Shown here: one piece after another, positions 49,102 to 62,890 of the stretch
Layout: each line of letters starts with the position of its first letter
Numbering within the stretch: the first letter of the stretch is position 1
Source of the DNA: Plantago elongata
Taxonomy: Eukaryota; Streptophyta; Magnoliopsida; Lamiales; Plantaginaceae
NCBI GenBank assembly: GCA_036897095.1
Contig: JAYMSP010000187.1
Coordinates: forward strand, 1-64,000
Reading direction: 5' to 3'
Length of the DNA stretch: 64,000 nt
Translations under genes and position numbers: made by a program
The notes under the pieces: model-generated
What the model saw: only the letters and a program-made list of their open reading frames with translations
Told to the model about the DNA's origin: nothing
The model's database searches: none

Positions 49102-49683
49102 AATGTGCCAAGTTTTTTCATTTTATTTATTTCTTTATCTATCGGACTGAATTTACTTCATTATTTTCGTGCTGAACATTTTTATTAGGAAAATTAAGTT
49201 GAACATTTGCAGGGATTATATTAGTTCTAATTCTTTGCATCTCAGAACTTTTTTCTTTTCTTTGAGCTTATGTAAATTTGTGCTGCTTTTACTGCACATA
49301 ATTGTACAAAAACATTGCCTTCTTTTCACTGTGTCTTTTTATGTTGCTGCTTAGCCTGTGACACGAGTTTTGCAATGATATAGTATAACAGTTGCCAAAC
49401 AATATCCTGCCGTGAATAGGCATTGACACGAAAGAAGTAGGTTGGAGTTTGTCACCCAATCTGATTGAAACAAAATAAGAGAGTTTTGATTCACTGTAAG
49501 GGTAATGAAGTGACTATATATGGTTGGTAGATTTTATCAACCAACCAATGTTGATGGCTAATATGAGCTATTATACAATTTAGCCTCTTCTTCCCTGCTT
49601 TCAGCAAGATGAGAGACTCTAGTGTTACTCTAATCCATTCGAATCCTTGTTAAATCTATACACAAGGTTCGTGTGCTTGCATC
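49102..49683. other. Convergent 3' regions of WRKY and endoglucanase
   Basis: The 582-base gap holds both 3' UTRs. I see nothing else. Confidence 0.55.
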
Positions 49684-52600
49684 CTAACTGGGGTTGGGGT
49701 TTGCCAAAAAGTACGCAACAGCACCAACAAATGGTGCGTTGATGTAGGTAGTAGGTTCAGACTTCTGGTAATCGGCCCTATCATCCCCATAAGTATCATC
49801 TTCCCCTGGTCCACCCACAATAGCTCCAACTAAAACGTTAGGATTAGGACCGGACGAGTTAAAATAGACCGTTCCGTCTTTACATGCAATGGGAGTCGGA
49901 TGATCCTTAACGGAAGGAAGAGACGAACCACGATGATGTATCCTTTGAGGGTGCATGCTACTATATCCGACCATGTATGACATTCCCATAGGATTTTCAC
50001 CAAGAATGTAGTTAACTTGCCTCTGAGCTATTCTCCTCAGCTTTGAAGGACTAACAGTAATTTCCCCACAGTCCACGTTTTGTGATGATCTGTCCAAGTA
50101 ATTAGCATAAACGAGCAATATGAAGGAAATGCCGGTGGCGTGTTGTAAATTGCTTCCACCAGGCCTGTAAATGAGACCACCGGGGGTGTACTCCATATGG
50201 TAGGAAGAAGACTCTGGTATCAACGTGCATACGAAACCATCTGCTGATGCTCTGTAAGACTGCAGAGAGTAAGTACTGCTCTCCAGTACCTCCTGTGAAC
50301 CAAAAATGAAAGTGATGGTTTCATTTACTTACCTTCATTCATAATGCACAATTTACAACAAGCTATTTTTTGCTTACTAGATGATCAGGTTTCTGGGAAT
50401 CTTACCTTGGAAACAAGAACATTAAGACCTGCATGCTTGTTGTCCCAGCCAAATTCATTTGTATTATCCTCTGCACCAAGTGTTTTGCCATTGTCATGTA
50501 GATAATGGAGGTAAGAGTCATCATTTGACGCCCTGCTCAGCCATGCTGCTCCCCAGAGCAATTCATCCTGTCAATTCACATGATTGTTCAATCCAGTTTC
50601 AATAAGATGCAGGAAGCAACACAGTATTAAAACCAAGAGTGGAACATTACCTGATATCCATCGAAGTCACAGTAAAATGGGCAGATCCCTTCTCGAATGT
50701 CTGAATTATCACTATAAGCACCACGATGAGTATCTGCATACTCAAAAGCTCTAGTGGCTGTTCGCAGAAGTGTCTCTGCATAACCTGGATCAGATGATCT
50801 GAATGCAATGGAGGAAGCAGCCAGGGCAGCAGCAGTCTCACCAGCAACATCAGAGGCTGGATTTGGTGCCTCGACTGTGTACACTGTCCTATCAGTATCC
50901 ATATCTTCCGGCCTTTCCCAGCAGTTATGGTCTTTAATAGGATCCCCGACCTGCAAAATGGATTGTTCCAAGTTCATACATTGTCGGAGCAACAGAATAT
51001 ATAGTATGTTACAATCATCATTTGACATATCGTATTCAGATAGTTCATTCACTCGTAGATATACAAAATGCTTAAACTGTGTCAACTATATGCTATTGAC
51101 TTGCTTATGATGTCTGTTAATTCATAGTTCATACACTAGACTCATACCATCCAAGCAACATCTATGTTTTACTACTGTTCTACTCCTTTGATGAGGACTT
51201 ATACCATGAAAATAGCTATGCACATGAGGTTGGGACCAATCTAACTTGTTACCTCTTCACAGTTTACAGTAGAGGACTGATATCAAAATCTTTAACACTT
51301 GAGTTTTCCTATAATGCAGAATAATCGAATAAAAGTAGTTTGTCCTGTTAGCTAAAGATTAATTAAATCAAGAGATGTGCAAATTGCATATCTAAGTTGT
51401 ATCAATACACGGAAGAAAGCATCCATCCAAGCTAAAGCAGTACTTTAAGACTAAGTTAAGACATTAGCACTAGCTAAACCGGTCTTACTTATCATAATCT
51501 TATTGGACAGTACAAATAAACATGTTTAGAAGCTAAGTACCTGCTAATACGAGTCAGTATTTCACAAACCCATTTGATTTAATATATTAGACTCTCCACT
51601 ACCAGCCAAAGCATTTCATTGGACACTTAACAAATGTCCTTACACCAATTAGGCTCATTTAAATATCATTGTTCAGATGGTCTGAGGTTTAACAAAAAGT
51701 ACGAGAGGAAATGGTTAACTAGAATGAATTGCCGCCCAGAAAGAACCAATAATTGAACACTTTTTGCACCCCAAAATCTTCTCTTGGGTAGATGCAAAGA
51801 ACTGTTGACCTATTGATCAAAAGTGTTAATAAAACAATCATAAAAAAAAGTGAGCACTCGCGTACAGATTCTGTGCAAATTGGTGGTGCAAATTTTTGGT
51901 GGTCTTGTGTTTGTGCAGAAGATTGAAAGGCCCCAGAAAGTGGTCAAAAACAGACAAACAGTATGTCCACGGGTCGGGGATATGACCTAAAGCATCCAAT
52001 CAATCTTTAAAAGTTTCTAGCTATACACAAATTAACAAGTATTATAACACAATTAGTGAAAGTAATCCAAATGTTAGAGTTAGACTTCCACCTTTTGTTT
52101 TCTTAATTCATGCATGTAATAGTACAAAAATGTTAATTCACATGTGAACAAGTGACGTGACATGACTATATTATGCTGCCTGGTGCACACTAGTCCTATG
52201 ATAAAAGTTGGAACACCCTACTTCATACGTATGACTTTATTGTGTTTAACAACCTAAACTACCCCCTTTTTTTTCAACCGACATTGTTCTTGAAATTAAA
52301 TTTTGTATGATGAACTAAAATTAATTGCGGACCGAGGAAATATATTCTGTTCCAACTTCCAAATCTTAAAACGCGATGAATCAATTTAAAGGCCAACTAT
52401 GCAGCTAGCCGTAGTCTATGTTAATTAAGTGATGAAAAATTAAAATCGAATAGAATATTTGTTGAGTGTTCCAAAATTATCTCTTATACATGAGGTAATT
52501 TGTCAAATTAATTAGGTGACAAACTAATTTTAATCAACGATTCACGTCATCATAAAGTGCCAAGTTCATAACCTATGCTAGCCAGAGCCGTAAGCCACTG

Positions 52601-53699
52601 CGAAAATCTTTATTGCGTAGCAATGTAGAGATATGCTACTTGTGGAATAAGAAATCACTTGTCCATAAAGAAAGGTATATAGTCTACTTTTTACATAAAT
52701 CAAACTGTGAGGATAAACGTATATAAATGGACCACACTTTTATATTATGATCTCATTCCATAACTGTTACCACAGAGTTAGCTTCCAACTACTTTAACCG
52801 AAATCATAAATTGTAATTTAAGTTCCCAACAAATCCAATAACCACGATTTTTTCAACCAATTTTGCCCACCTCAAACTCACATAAACTGTAAGGAGCTAG
52901 AAGGACATAGCAGTATGTTCGCCCCCTAACATTTTCGATTTAACACTCTAAGTCTCCAACCTCGAAGGAATCTAATGAGAGTAACAATTTAGTCCGAACT
53001 TTAAATCGTAAATCCTAAATCCTAACTCCGCTACTTTCCTTATTTAGCACCTATTCCAAACTCTAAAAAATGAGTTGAATATCTTCTCCCTCACTCAACA
53101 ACAGTTCCTAGAGTATCCAATGCTACTAACAGAATCATCAATTTCATAACTCATAAACTCAAAATTCTGCAAAAGCGTTTCGATTCACAATGACGTAGAT
53201 CCGTGAAAAATTTAACTATCAACAAGCAGAATCAATTCAGAAACCGTCACATTAACTACGTCGGTGAGTATATTACCTGGACGAAAATGCGGTTAGGCAA
53301 TTGCGAAACCGACTTGAGCAGATAATCGGTAGACCACCGGATCGCCACGAGCGCATTCCGCCTCTCAACCGGCGGCATATATTCTCCAAACTCCACCACA
53401 CTCCAGGCCAGCATTGTCGTAGTGAACGCCATCGGGAAATTGAACTTCACATTATCTCCGGCATCATAATATCCTCCGGTGAGATCAGTCGAGGCCGTCC
53501 ACCCGTCGCCGACGCCGGAGTTTCCGCGCCAAGTCTGGCGCTGGTTCGGCGGCAAGTAGCCGGAGCGCTGGCCTTCGAAGAAGAGGATCGATTTGGACAA
53601 TGCTTCGGCGTAATCGTGGTACGAATCGGCAGGGAGTGGAAATTGGGAATGGAGAAGAAGGAGAAGAAGGAAGAGAGGGGAAATGCATTTGAATTTCAT
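49684..53699 (-). CDS. Endo-1,4-beta-glucanase, glycoside hydrolase family 9 (class B)
   Basis: Four exons on the minus strand (53699-53277, 50950-50651, 50567-50406 and 50292-49684) encode 497 residues. An N-terminal signal peptide ([22 protein letters not shown]) leads into [18 protein letters not shown]. The catalytic-base motif [12 protein letters not shown], the His signature region ([15 protein letters not shown]) and the [20 protein letters not shown] motif with catalytic Glu are intact. There is no membrane anchor and no CBM49 tail, which makes it a secreted class B enzyme. It acts on cellulose or xyloglucan in the wall during growth, abscission or ripening. The first intron is unusually long, 2.3 kb. 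All junctions are phase 0. Confidence 0.95.
50951..53276. other. Large first intron of the GH9 gene
   Basis: This 2.3-kb intron is AT-rich. I see no nested gene or full transposon in it. Long first introns sometimes carry enhancers; none is visible here. Confidence 0.6.
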
Positions 53700-55629
53700 T
53701 GGTGTGTAGTGTAACTGAATTCGTTAATTTTCGTTCTGGACCTTCTTCTTATTATGCTGATTTTGTGAAGTTAGTTGGATTGGTGTGTGTATTTATGCAC
53801 GTAGAGAGGTAATGTAGCGTGTGTGAGTGGTGGGGTATGATGGTTGGGTTTTGGCGCCATATGACTGTTTAGCTCACGGGCAGGCCGCAGGGGAATGAGA
53901 AGCTTTTCTCAACTTGTAATTTGTCTTTCTACCCTACATTACCTTTTCGATACGATTGCTTTGAGTTCCGTCGAGATTACATTTATCGTCGATTGTGTTT
54001 AAATTTGGAAGGATCGAGAAGATCGACAATGTATCCTTTATAATATCTATCTTGAAGAGCTACTCTTAATTTAACACAATTTCAAGGTAATACAATTGAT
54101 TTTGATTGTCTTAACGTGGTGCATCACCGGTATTCACTACATGCGACTAATCCATTCGAATATTATATGATACTTACATCATTATTTTTACTTTACAAAG
54201 ACTTGATTCCGACACTATATTTAAGTGTAAACTCAAGTCTATAACTATTTGAGCCAACAACTATGGTTGGTTGCATATAGACGTTGGATTCCTCTGGGTA
54301 TTTGCTTTGCCATGGATAATTTTATGGAGTTATGTTGGATAATCTTTTGTGAGTCTGCATAAAATTCAATTTAGGGCATTTCCCTCCCTAATGTATGTTT
54401 ACCTCTATTGCCATTAAAATTTGAAAGTGATATACTCAAATTCGTTTTATTGTAACAAATAAATATTGGTGATCAAAATACAATGCTTCATGAATGTTGA
54501 ACCATATCCATTAAAGTATCCTAATGAGGCAATGAATGTGTATTGTTGTTACTTGTTACGAATGTTCTTTTAATTTAAAATATTAAGTACAAATTGAGTA
54601 TTTGATTTAACATGAAGTGGGTTAGTATGTACAATCTTCTAGCTCTTGCTTGGGCACTACTTGATCTAAGTGAGTTAGAGCAATCTTCTAGTGCTACTTG
54701 ATCTAATATAATATGGATTTTGAACGGTCTTCTAGCATTACTTAATTTAATATAATGTGAATTTAGAACAATTTTTTACCACTACTTCTATATATTTAGG
54801 GATCCGTTCCGTTCTAGTCCTTGAAGAACTATACCAATTCCGTTTTTTATAATTAGCATTTTTTTCAATTTTAATTTTTCTCTACTTAATAATTTTCATC
54901 TAAATTTTACATTTTTAATTTTTATAATATAGTAATCTACGTGAAAAATGTAAATGGGTGTAGTGAATCAGGCTGAGCATCTACCTAGGATCCAATAGAC
55001 AGGGACATAACTAGCAGTGTAGCACCCTACCATAATAGCACACCTATTTATTGTGATCACTGATCACTAAAGAGAAAAGGTAAAGAGGATAGATTCACAT
55101 GCGGTGGTTAATTGTGACTCCACCATGCCATGACGCCACCAAATTAAATCTATCACCATGCCATACCACAAACCACAAGGCCTGATCGAATCTCTCGTTC
55201 ACGGCTATTTTTTTTGCTTTCCGTAGGTCCATATGGTGTGTGCAATCAATTTTTGGTGGTGTTTGGTGTCGGATTTATTGATCACATAACACGTATATAA
55301 ACATTCAATATAAAATTTTATTTTTTTTAATTTTAACTAGTTATATTTCATTGATTTTAATTACAATTACTTTTAAAATGTAACAAAAATAATTTATAAT
55401 ATATAATGAAAATAAAATTTTAATGTTAGCATGAAAAGTAAGTACTTGCCACCCTTAAAGCATTAAATCGATTATTCCAAATAGTGAGAGGTCTAGGTAG
55501 GAGAAACGAGAAAGTTGAGGGGTTGAAATTGAAACTGAATAAGGAAAACGCGATTTCATTTAGAATTAAGAAAACGGAATTACCATTAGGTAGATCTAGC
55601 GACTGATTAATAATACTGTGTGTTCACTC
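53700..55629. other. Divergent intergenic region (GH9 / coatomer)
   Basis: No gene is seen. It includes a small diverged tandem repeat (54632-54790) and AT-rich stretches. GH9 and the beta-COP gene transcribe away from each other here. Confidence 0.5.
54632..54790. repeat. Diverged short tandem repeat, about 45-55 bp unit
   Basis: The motif caatcttctag...actacttgatctaa recurs about three to four times (near 54632, 54681, 54727 and 54769), with rising divergence. Confidence 0.6.
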
Positions 55630-55733
55630 AAAAACTCGTTCTTTTCCATTTCTTCTTCCTCTTTCACAGCAACATCGATCCTCACCAGAATCTCCAATTC
55701 ACCGGATCGCCGATATCTCGAGGCCTTTCCGAT

Positions 55734-56619
55734 GTAAGTATTCTTTCTGTATATCTTTTGCACTCGTTTTCTCAGTAGATCTGCTCTTTCTGTAGCTCGT
55801 CTCCTTGATCTGATGTGTTTGTGTTAATGCTCCAGTTTCTGTATCAATGATTTTGCTCGATTTGCACACATCCAGTTCGATTGACTGTAATTGATTATGT
55901 TTGTTGATTTGTGGTGTAACATTACGGATCTGTGTGGTGAGAGTGATTGTTTTTCATTCTGTTGCGTCTCGATTGCTTAGATTCAATCTATTGAGTGGAG
56001 AAGGTGGCATTTGTTTTTGTTTTATGCATGGATTTCGCCTCTTCGGTGTTACTGTTAAAACCAATGCGACTGATCCAGTAACGCTGATGCTGTAGCTTAT
56101 TCCGAAGTTCGATTAGCTAACATTAATGTGTATCTATGTCAAATGTTCAGGAATTTTGCCTAATTTAGCTTACTTTTGTGTGGTCTACTTTAATGTTTTA
56201 GTTGGCATGTAAGGGAATAGTGAAATTGGAGAGAGATCATTGCATTGGTTATCATAGAGTGTATAAATGTCATGAGTTGCTCAATGCCATTTTTTTCATC
56301 GAGATCTATTGTACGTGCTTAATTTGTATGGTCTACTTTGTTTTATTAGTTGGCGTGTAAGGGAATAGTGAATATAGAGAGATATCATTGCAATGGTTAT
56401 TATATATGGCATAAATGTGCCATGAGTTGCTCAGTGTATTTATTTTCTTTGAGATCTGCTGTACATGACTATGCTTTCCAACCATTTCTGATCTGGAGCA
56501 TGTATTTATGTTGCTAGTGGGATGATGGAGCTAAGTATTGTGTCATTATATTTTCTCATGCATTATAGTGATTGGCGATTCGATTTGAAGCTGATGAAAT
56601 AATTCTAATTTGTTGGCAG
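55734..56619 (+). other. 5' UTR intron of the coatomer beta gene
   Basis: The leader exon ends at 55733 (CGAT/GTAAGT), and the coding exon begins at 56620 after TTGGCAG, 14 bases before the ATG. Two tandem copies of a 148-base unit lie inside it (56163-56460). Confidence 0.75.
56163..56460. repeat. Tandem duplication in the coatomer leader intron, period 148 bp
   Basis: Units share ggtctact, agttggc.tgtaagggaatagtga, gagatatcattgca.tggttat, catgagttgctca and gagatct in the same order (ggtctact at 56182 and 56330). Divergence is moderate. Confidence 0.85.
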
Positions 56620-56633
56620 AAAAGAAGTTGAAA

Positions 56634-59600
56634 ATGGAGAAATCGTGCACTCTGCTCGTACATTTTGACAAGGGGACACCTGCTCTTGCCAACGAGATCA
56701 AAGAGGCACTTGAAGGAAATGATGTTCAAGCTAAAATTGATGGCATGAAAAATGCAATCATGCTCTTGCTAAACGGTGAAACCCTTCCCCAGCTTTTCAT
56801 TACTATTGTCAGATATGTGTTGCCCTCCGAGGACCACACCGTGCAGAAACTTCTGCTGTTGTATTTGGAGATCATTGACAAAACCGATGGAAAGGGCAGA
56901 GTATTACCAGAAATGATCTTAATCTGTCAGAATCTCAGGAATAATCTTCAACACCCCAATGAATATATCCGCGGTGTCACACTAAGATTCCTCTGCCGCC
57001 TTAATGAGACAGAGATCATTGAACCTTTGATCCCCTCGATCATGTCAAACTTGGAGCACCGACATCCTTATGTTCGGAGAAATGCCATTCTTGCTATTAT
57101 GTCAATTTACAAGTTACCACAAGGCGAGCAGCTATTGGTTGATGCACCAGAGACCATTGAGAAGTTTCTCTCAACAGAACAGGATGCATCAGCCAAAAGG
57201 AATGCTTTTCTGATGCTGTTCAACTGTGACCAGGATCGTGCCGTGAATTACCTTTTAACCAATGTTGATAGAGTGTCAGATTGGGGTGAACTATTGCAGA
57301 TGGTTGTCTTGGAGCTGATCCGTAAAGTATGTAGAACCAACAAAGCAGAGAAAGGGAAATATATTAAGATTATAATTTCTCTATTGAATGCTCCTTCTGC
57401 TGCAGTCGTATATGAATGTGCTGGAACCCTTGTTTCTTTATCCTCTGCTCCTACAGCTATTAGAGCTGCAGCTAATACATATTGTCAGCTTCTCCTCTCC
57501 CAGAGTGACAATAATGTTAAACTCATCGTGCTGGACCGTCTTGGTGAACTCAAGGCTTCGCACAGTGATATCATGGTTGACTTGATTATGGATGTCTTGA
57601 GGGCACTTTCCAGCCCAAATCTTGATATCCGAAGGAAAACGCTCGACATTGTTCTTGAGCTGATCACTCCTCGCAATGTCAATGAGGTGGTCCTTACTCT
57701 GAAGAAGGAAGTTATGAAAACCCAAAGCGGGGAGCTTGAGAAGAATGGAGAGTACCGTCAAATGCTCATTCAAGCTATTCATTCTTGTGCAATTAAGTTC
57801 CCTGAAGTGGCAAGCACAGTAGTCCATTTGTTGATGGATTTCTTGGGCGACAATAATGTGGCCTCTGCACTGGACGTGGTAGTTTTTGTCCGGGAGATAA
57901 TTGAGACAAACCCAAAGCTAAGGGTTTCTATTGTCACCAGGCTTCTGGATACATTCTATCAGATCCGAGCTGCTAGAGTATGTTCCTGTGCCCTTTGGAT
58001 TATTGGGGAGTATTGCTTATCTCTCTCTGAAGTTGAGAGTGGCATAGCAACGATAAAGCAGTGCCTTGGAGATTTGCCATTTTTCTCTATTTCTGAAGAA
58101 GAGGAATCTGCCGATTCTTCAAAAAAATCACAGCAAGCAAACTCAATGACCGTTTCCTCTAGAAGACCTGCTGTCCTTGCTGATGGGACATATGCCACTC
58201 AGAGTGCTGCTTCTGAAACTGCTTTCTCCCCTCCAGTTCTGGTCCAAGGGTCTTTGACATCTGGGAATTTGAGATCCCTCCTCCTCACGGGTGATTTTTT
58301 CCTTGCGGCAGTTGTTGCTTGCACCTTAGCAAAGCTGATTCTCAGGTTGGAGGAGGTTCAACCATTAAAGACTGAAGTCAACAAAGCATCGAGCAGTGCA
58401 TTATTGGTTCTCGTCTCAATGGTACAGCTAGGGCAATCTTCTGTTCTTCCGCACCCAATTGATAATGATTCGTACGACCGGATTGTTCTTTGCATAAGAT
58501 TGCTATGTAACACTGGGGATGCTGTGAGGAAGGTCTGGTTGGAGTCTTGTCGTGAGAGTTTTGTGAAAATGCTTTCAGACAAACAGCTACGTGAAACTGA
58601 GGAAATTAAAGCAAAGGCCCAGGTTTCTCATGCGCAACCAGATGACTTAATTGACTTTTACCATCTGAAGAGCAGAAAGGTGAATTGCATTTTCCTTGGT
58701 TATACCGTAACAATTTTCTATATCTTCTCTATTTATCAGATGAATTTTACATTTTATGAATCTTTACACTGTTGCTAATTTCATAGTGTGAGCATTGATA
58801 TAATCACTTAAAATCTAGTTAGATATATCCTGGTAGAATGTAGACTTTGTCTTAATGTGCATTGAGAATGGTTAGGTTAGGTTAGTTCTGATACATAACA
58901 GTTGTGGATGGATACAATATTTTTTATGATGTTTCTAATTTGTATCCTTACATCAGGGCATGAGCCAGCTGGAGCTGGAAGATGAGGTTCAAGATGATCT
59001 GAAACGAGCTACAGGGGAATTTGTTAAGGATGCAGATGATGCGAATAAGCTAAACCGTATCATTCAACTCACAGGATTTAGTGATCCAGTGTATGCCGAA
59101 GCTTATGTGACAGTTCATCATTATGACATTGTCCTGGATGTTACCGTTATTAACAGAACAAAGGAGACTCTTCAGAATGTATGTTTGGAGTTGGCTACAA
59201 TGGGTGACCTCAAGCTTGTTGAGCGTCCACAAAACTATACCTTGGCACCTGAATCAAGCAAGCAAATAAAAGCAAATATAAAGGTTTCTTCTACGGAGAC
59301 CGGTGTCATATTTGGTAATATCGTGTATGAGACATCTAATGTGCTAGAACGGACTGTTGTCGTCCTCAATGATATCCATATCGATATCATGGATTACATA
59401 TCCCCTGCTGTGTGTAACGACTCTGCATTTAGGACTATGTGGGCTGAATTTGAATGGGAAAACAAGGTATTGTCATATTTTCAGTATTAGTATGTTTAAA
59501 GAATTGTTTGGTATTATCTACAATCTATTGTTTCGGTAGCTGCATTTGTTTACAAGTTCAAACTCTCTTTGCTTCACGACTTGCTGTCATTTTGGACAAT

Positions 59601-61097
59601 CACTTTATGTTGCTGCATAGGTGATGAACTTTACTCGTTCAAATTGCCAAGTTAAAGGTGAATCCTTCAGTGATGTGCTGCCACAAATAGTTAGTATTCC
59701 AAAGCTATTTATTAGAATTACCTGTGTTTGCGTGTTCTACAATTCAGTCGTGCTGCTTAATTTGTAACAATGGCAGACCGTGCTGTGCTTAGTATTATTT
59801 TACAGTGTCATTAAATGATACTATAGCTATGCATACTGGTTAGATTACATATTCCTCGAGTGGAAGCAGCACGATTTGCATTTTACTTCATTTCTTCAAA
59901 TATGTGCTTTACTAAGTGTGCAATCTTGTGGCATGGAAATAATTGCTTTTACTGTTTCAGAGTCATGACTTCGATGAAGAATTTATTATTGAATTCCGTG
60001 TCTGGTTTTTATGTCTAATAACTGAGCTTCCTTGCTCTCATTCCTCTAACTTTACTTCTTTTGACAGGTTGCTGTGAACACAACAATTACAAGTGAGAAA
60101 GAATTCCTTGATCATATAATCAAATCAACCAATATGAAGTGCCTAACTGCACAGTAAGTTATTCAAAGATTCCGTTCAGTGTGCTTGAGAAGACAACTTT
60201 TGGCCATTTGCCTTCTATATTTTCTCAAGTTATCGTGCTATTCTCTTTCTGGCTGGGGCTATAGACAGTAAATCAAGTCTTTGCCCTGTTAACTTCTCAT
60301 TAGGTGAAAGACTTTCTCTATTAAAAAAAAACAAGCTGTTATTTAGTGGGCCTAGCAGTATTTTGAATTTCTTTGCCTTCTGCAGTCATATAGTTGTACT
60401 TGCCTTGGATTTGCACCTTTCATCTTTTGCAGGTTTTTTTCTGTGTGTTTGTGTGGGGTTGAGGCTATAGAAATACGATGCAGTGTTACCCTCTTATTAT
60501 AGAATAACTATATCAATCTCCATGTTAAGTCATAGTCCTGGCATTCAATATTACCCTGGTCTAAATCAACCATGGCACGCCTCAGTTTGACCATCCAGTC
60601 TACCCTGTGCTAATGTTGAAGTTTTATTAGCCTAGTTAGCATTTGTGGTCTTCAAATGATCTGCTCAATGTAATGATTAAATTAAAAAATAGAAGATATA
60701 AATGAAATTTATGGATCGAGAAGTCATTCCCTGTTGGACCAATTGGAAATGGAAATATTCATGGTTAAATCACAACTTTTTATTCTGCTCTTTTATGATC
60801 TAAGGTGTGTCCAGAGACGTGCTACCATTTTTCAGTTTACTGTGGATGTGAATAATGAATAACTTGTCTTCTGGTTCTGTTGTCATTTACAGGTCTGCTT
60901 TAGAAGGTGAATGTGGGTTTTTAGCTGCAAATTTGTATGCGAAGAGTGTGTTTGGAGAAGATGCGTTGGTGAATGTAAGTGTTGAAAAACAGGTAGATGG
61001 CAAACTCAACGGTTATATTAGAATAAGGAGCAAGACCCAGGGCATTGCTCTCAGCTTAGGTGACAAAATCACTCTCAAGCAGAAAGGAGGAAGCTAA
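56634..61097 (+). CDS. Coatomer subunit beta (beta-COP)
   Basis: Four coding exons (56634-58679, 58957-59466, 60068-60153 and 60893-61097) encode 948 residues, the same length I recall for Arabidopsis beta-COP. It starts [26 protein letters not shown]. The N-terminal HEAT-repeat adaptin-like trunk (about 20-500) is followed by a Ser-rich linker and the coatomer beta C-terminal and appendage domains ([24 protein letters not shown] at the end). Beta-COP is part of the COPI coat that carries Golgi-to-ER and intra-Golgi vesicles. A 5' UTR intron precedes the start. This is a conserved single-function housekeeping gene with no oddity. An in-frame upstream ATG-like start would lie in the leader intron and is not used. 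Confidence 0.96.
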
Positions 61098-62347
61098 TTG
61101 TAAATCTCGAGGTTAATGCCATATAACCTTTTCTTTGGCTGTCATCGATTATATAGCTCATTTATATCAAAGATCAAGTACGCTGGAAGGAATTGTGGTC
61201 GATTCACTGATGCAGACAGTAGTTGTTTCTAGCAATTACGATTATCTTCTACAGATTTTATGTTATTGTGATGAACAGTTTCATGTTTTTTTCGAGATTT
61301 TGTAGCAGTATTCTTATTTCCATATATACTTCATTTTATGTCTGTTCAGGATTGTGTAGGACCTTTGGAGAGAAATTTGATCCTCTGTTGTTCCTGGATA
61401 TGTAAATTACCGGCAGATCATGTATGCATTTGAATTTTTGTCCTAAATATTGTCTTCGTTTTTCTCTTTCCGCAGTGAATAGTTTTATGAATCATCTTAA
61501 GCTGATTATACACATGTAGAAAAGTACTATACGGAACTCTCCTTAGTACATCTATCATTTTTATCCATTTTATACAACTTCTAAAAGAAAAAGTTACTTA
61601 ATACCCAACACTCAGATAATACATTTCGTCATTTTTTTTTTCATTTTCTTTTTATTTTATTATTACTTTAACTTTTTACATAAAATTGTACGTTGATGTT
61701 AATTTATGAAGTTATCTGCAACCAAGAGAATTATACAATAAACATGACATTGAACATGGTACATGGACCGATTGGTAGAGAGTGTGTTTAATCTGGTCAA
61801 AATACATGTATGATTTGGGTATGTGTTTGAGAGTGTACTTTAATAAGTTTGACCGGGAACATGCTATTTGGTTCACAATTTGAGAGTTGTTTCGATATGT
61901 ATTTCAAAATGTAAGTAGCTGTTTGGTACGATTTATGAAATGTGATTGTAGTTGTGTTTTAGCCACTTGCATTATAGTTGTTATCAAGCTGTTTGGTTGA
62001 AACGGGACATATGTTTTTGTCAATGTGTTTTGTAATTGTTTTTTATAAAATATTTTATAGTTTGTATATGTAATTGTCTTGAATATTTTTAATGTAATTA
62101 TGTTAAAAAAAATTTATAGTTTTTATTTGTAATGTATTAAATGAATGGTTGGTCTTAAATATTTTTATTATTTTAATTTAAAACATGAAAAAGGTATATA
62201 ATGAAATGCATGAAAATTAAATTTGAATTAGGTAGTTGTTAAAAAAAAATCGAAGACGTGAGAAATGAATCACTCACTTAATCGGTGATACTTTGTTTCG
62301 CAAAATATTATAATACGGGCGCATATAAAATTAACATATAGTATAAT
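61098..62347. other. Coatomer 3' UTR and AT-rich intergenic sequence
   Basis: The first 350 bases are probably 3' UTR. The rest is AT-rich, with a repeated gctgtttggt motif near 61918 and 61989. No gene is seen. Confidence 0.5.
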
Positions 62348-62634
62348 TAGGGACGGAGCTAGGAATAAAAATAACGTGTAATTTATTAAAAATTATAAAA
62401 ATTCGATTGAAAATTACACTACTTATACCGAAAAACACTATTCATCGTCGCCATAAATCTAAGTCTTTACAAACTAAAAGTTTAAATACACTTTATAAAA
62501 GTGAAATTTCAGTAGTTTGCATGATAAAAGTTGAAATTTTTATGAGATTATTTAAAAAAAATTATATATACAATTAAAAGTGCGAGATCGAATGTGGCTG
62601 GAGACAATTAGTCTAAATAGTGACTCCGCCCCTG
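62348..62634. mobile_element. hAT-like MITE, 287 bp
   Basis: The left end reads tagggacggagctagg and the right end is gactccgcccctg, an inverted GGGGCGGAG-type terminus. The flanks agtataat (62340-62347) and agtatgat (62635-62642) match at 7 of 8 bases, an 8-base hAT-type target duplication. The interior is AT-rich and non-coding. One changed flank base and a degraded left end suggest it is older than the intronic MITE at 34367. Confidence 0.7.
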
Positions 62635-62825
62635 AGTATGATACTATGATAGCACAACATTGAAATGCAACAAAATTGGAACAAGTATAAGAATTCGAGG
62701 AATTAAAATATTTAATTCTAAAGTAATTTTAATACCATTATTATAAAGATATGTTCAAGGGTGAGAAATGTAAATTCATTTGATAAATTGTGGGTAAAAT
62801 AGACAATTCAGGTGCATCGAAAAAC

Positions 62826-62890
62826 ACATTCGACAACGTGTTTCGGAATCACTCCCCAGAAGAGTGATTTCGAAACAAACCGTCGAATGT
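62826..62890. repeat. Short foldback in the peroxidase promoter region
   Basis: Arms 62826-62853 and 62863-62890 pair at about 23 of 28 positions plus one G:U, around a 9-base loop. It lies about 400 bases upstream of the peroxidase start. Confidence 0.6.
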
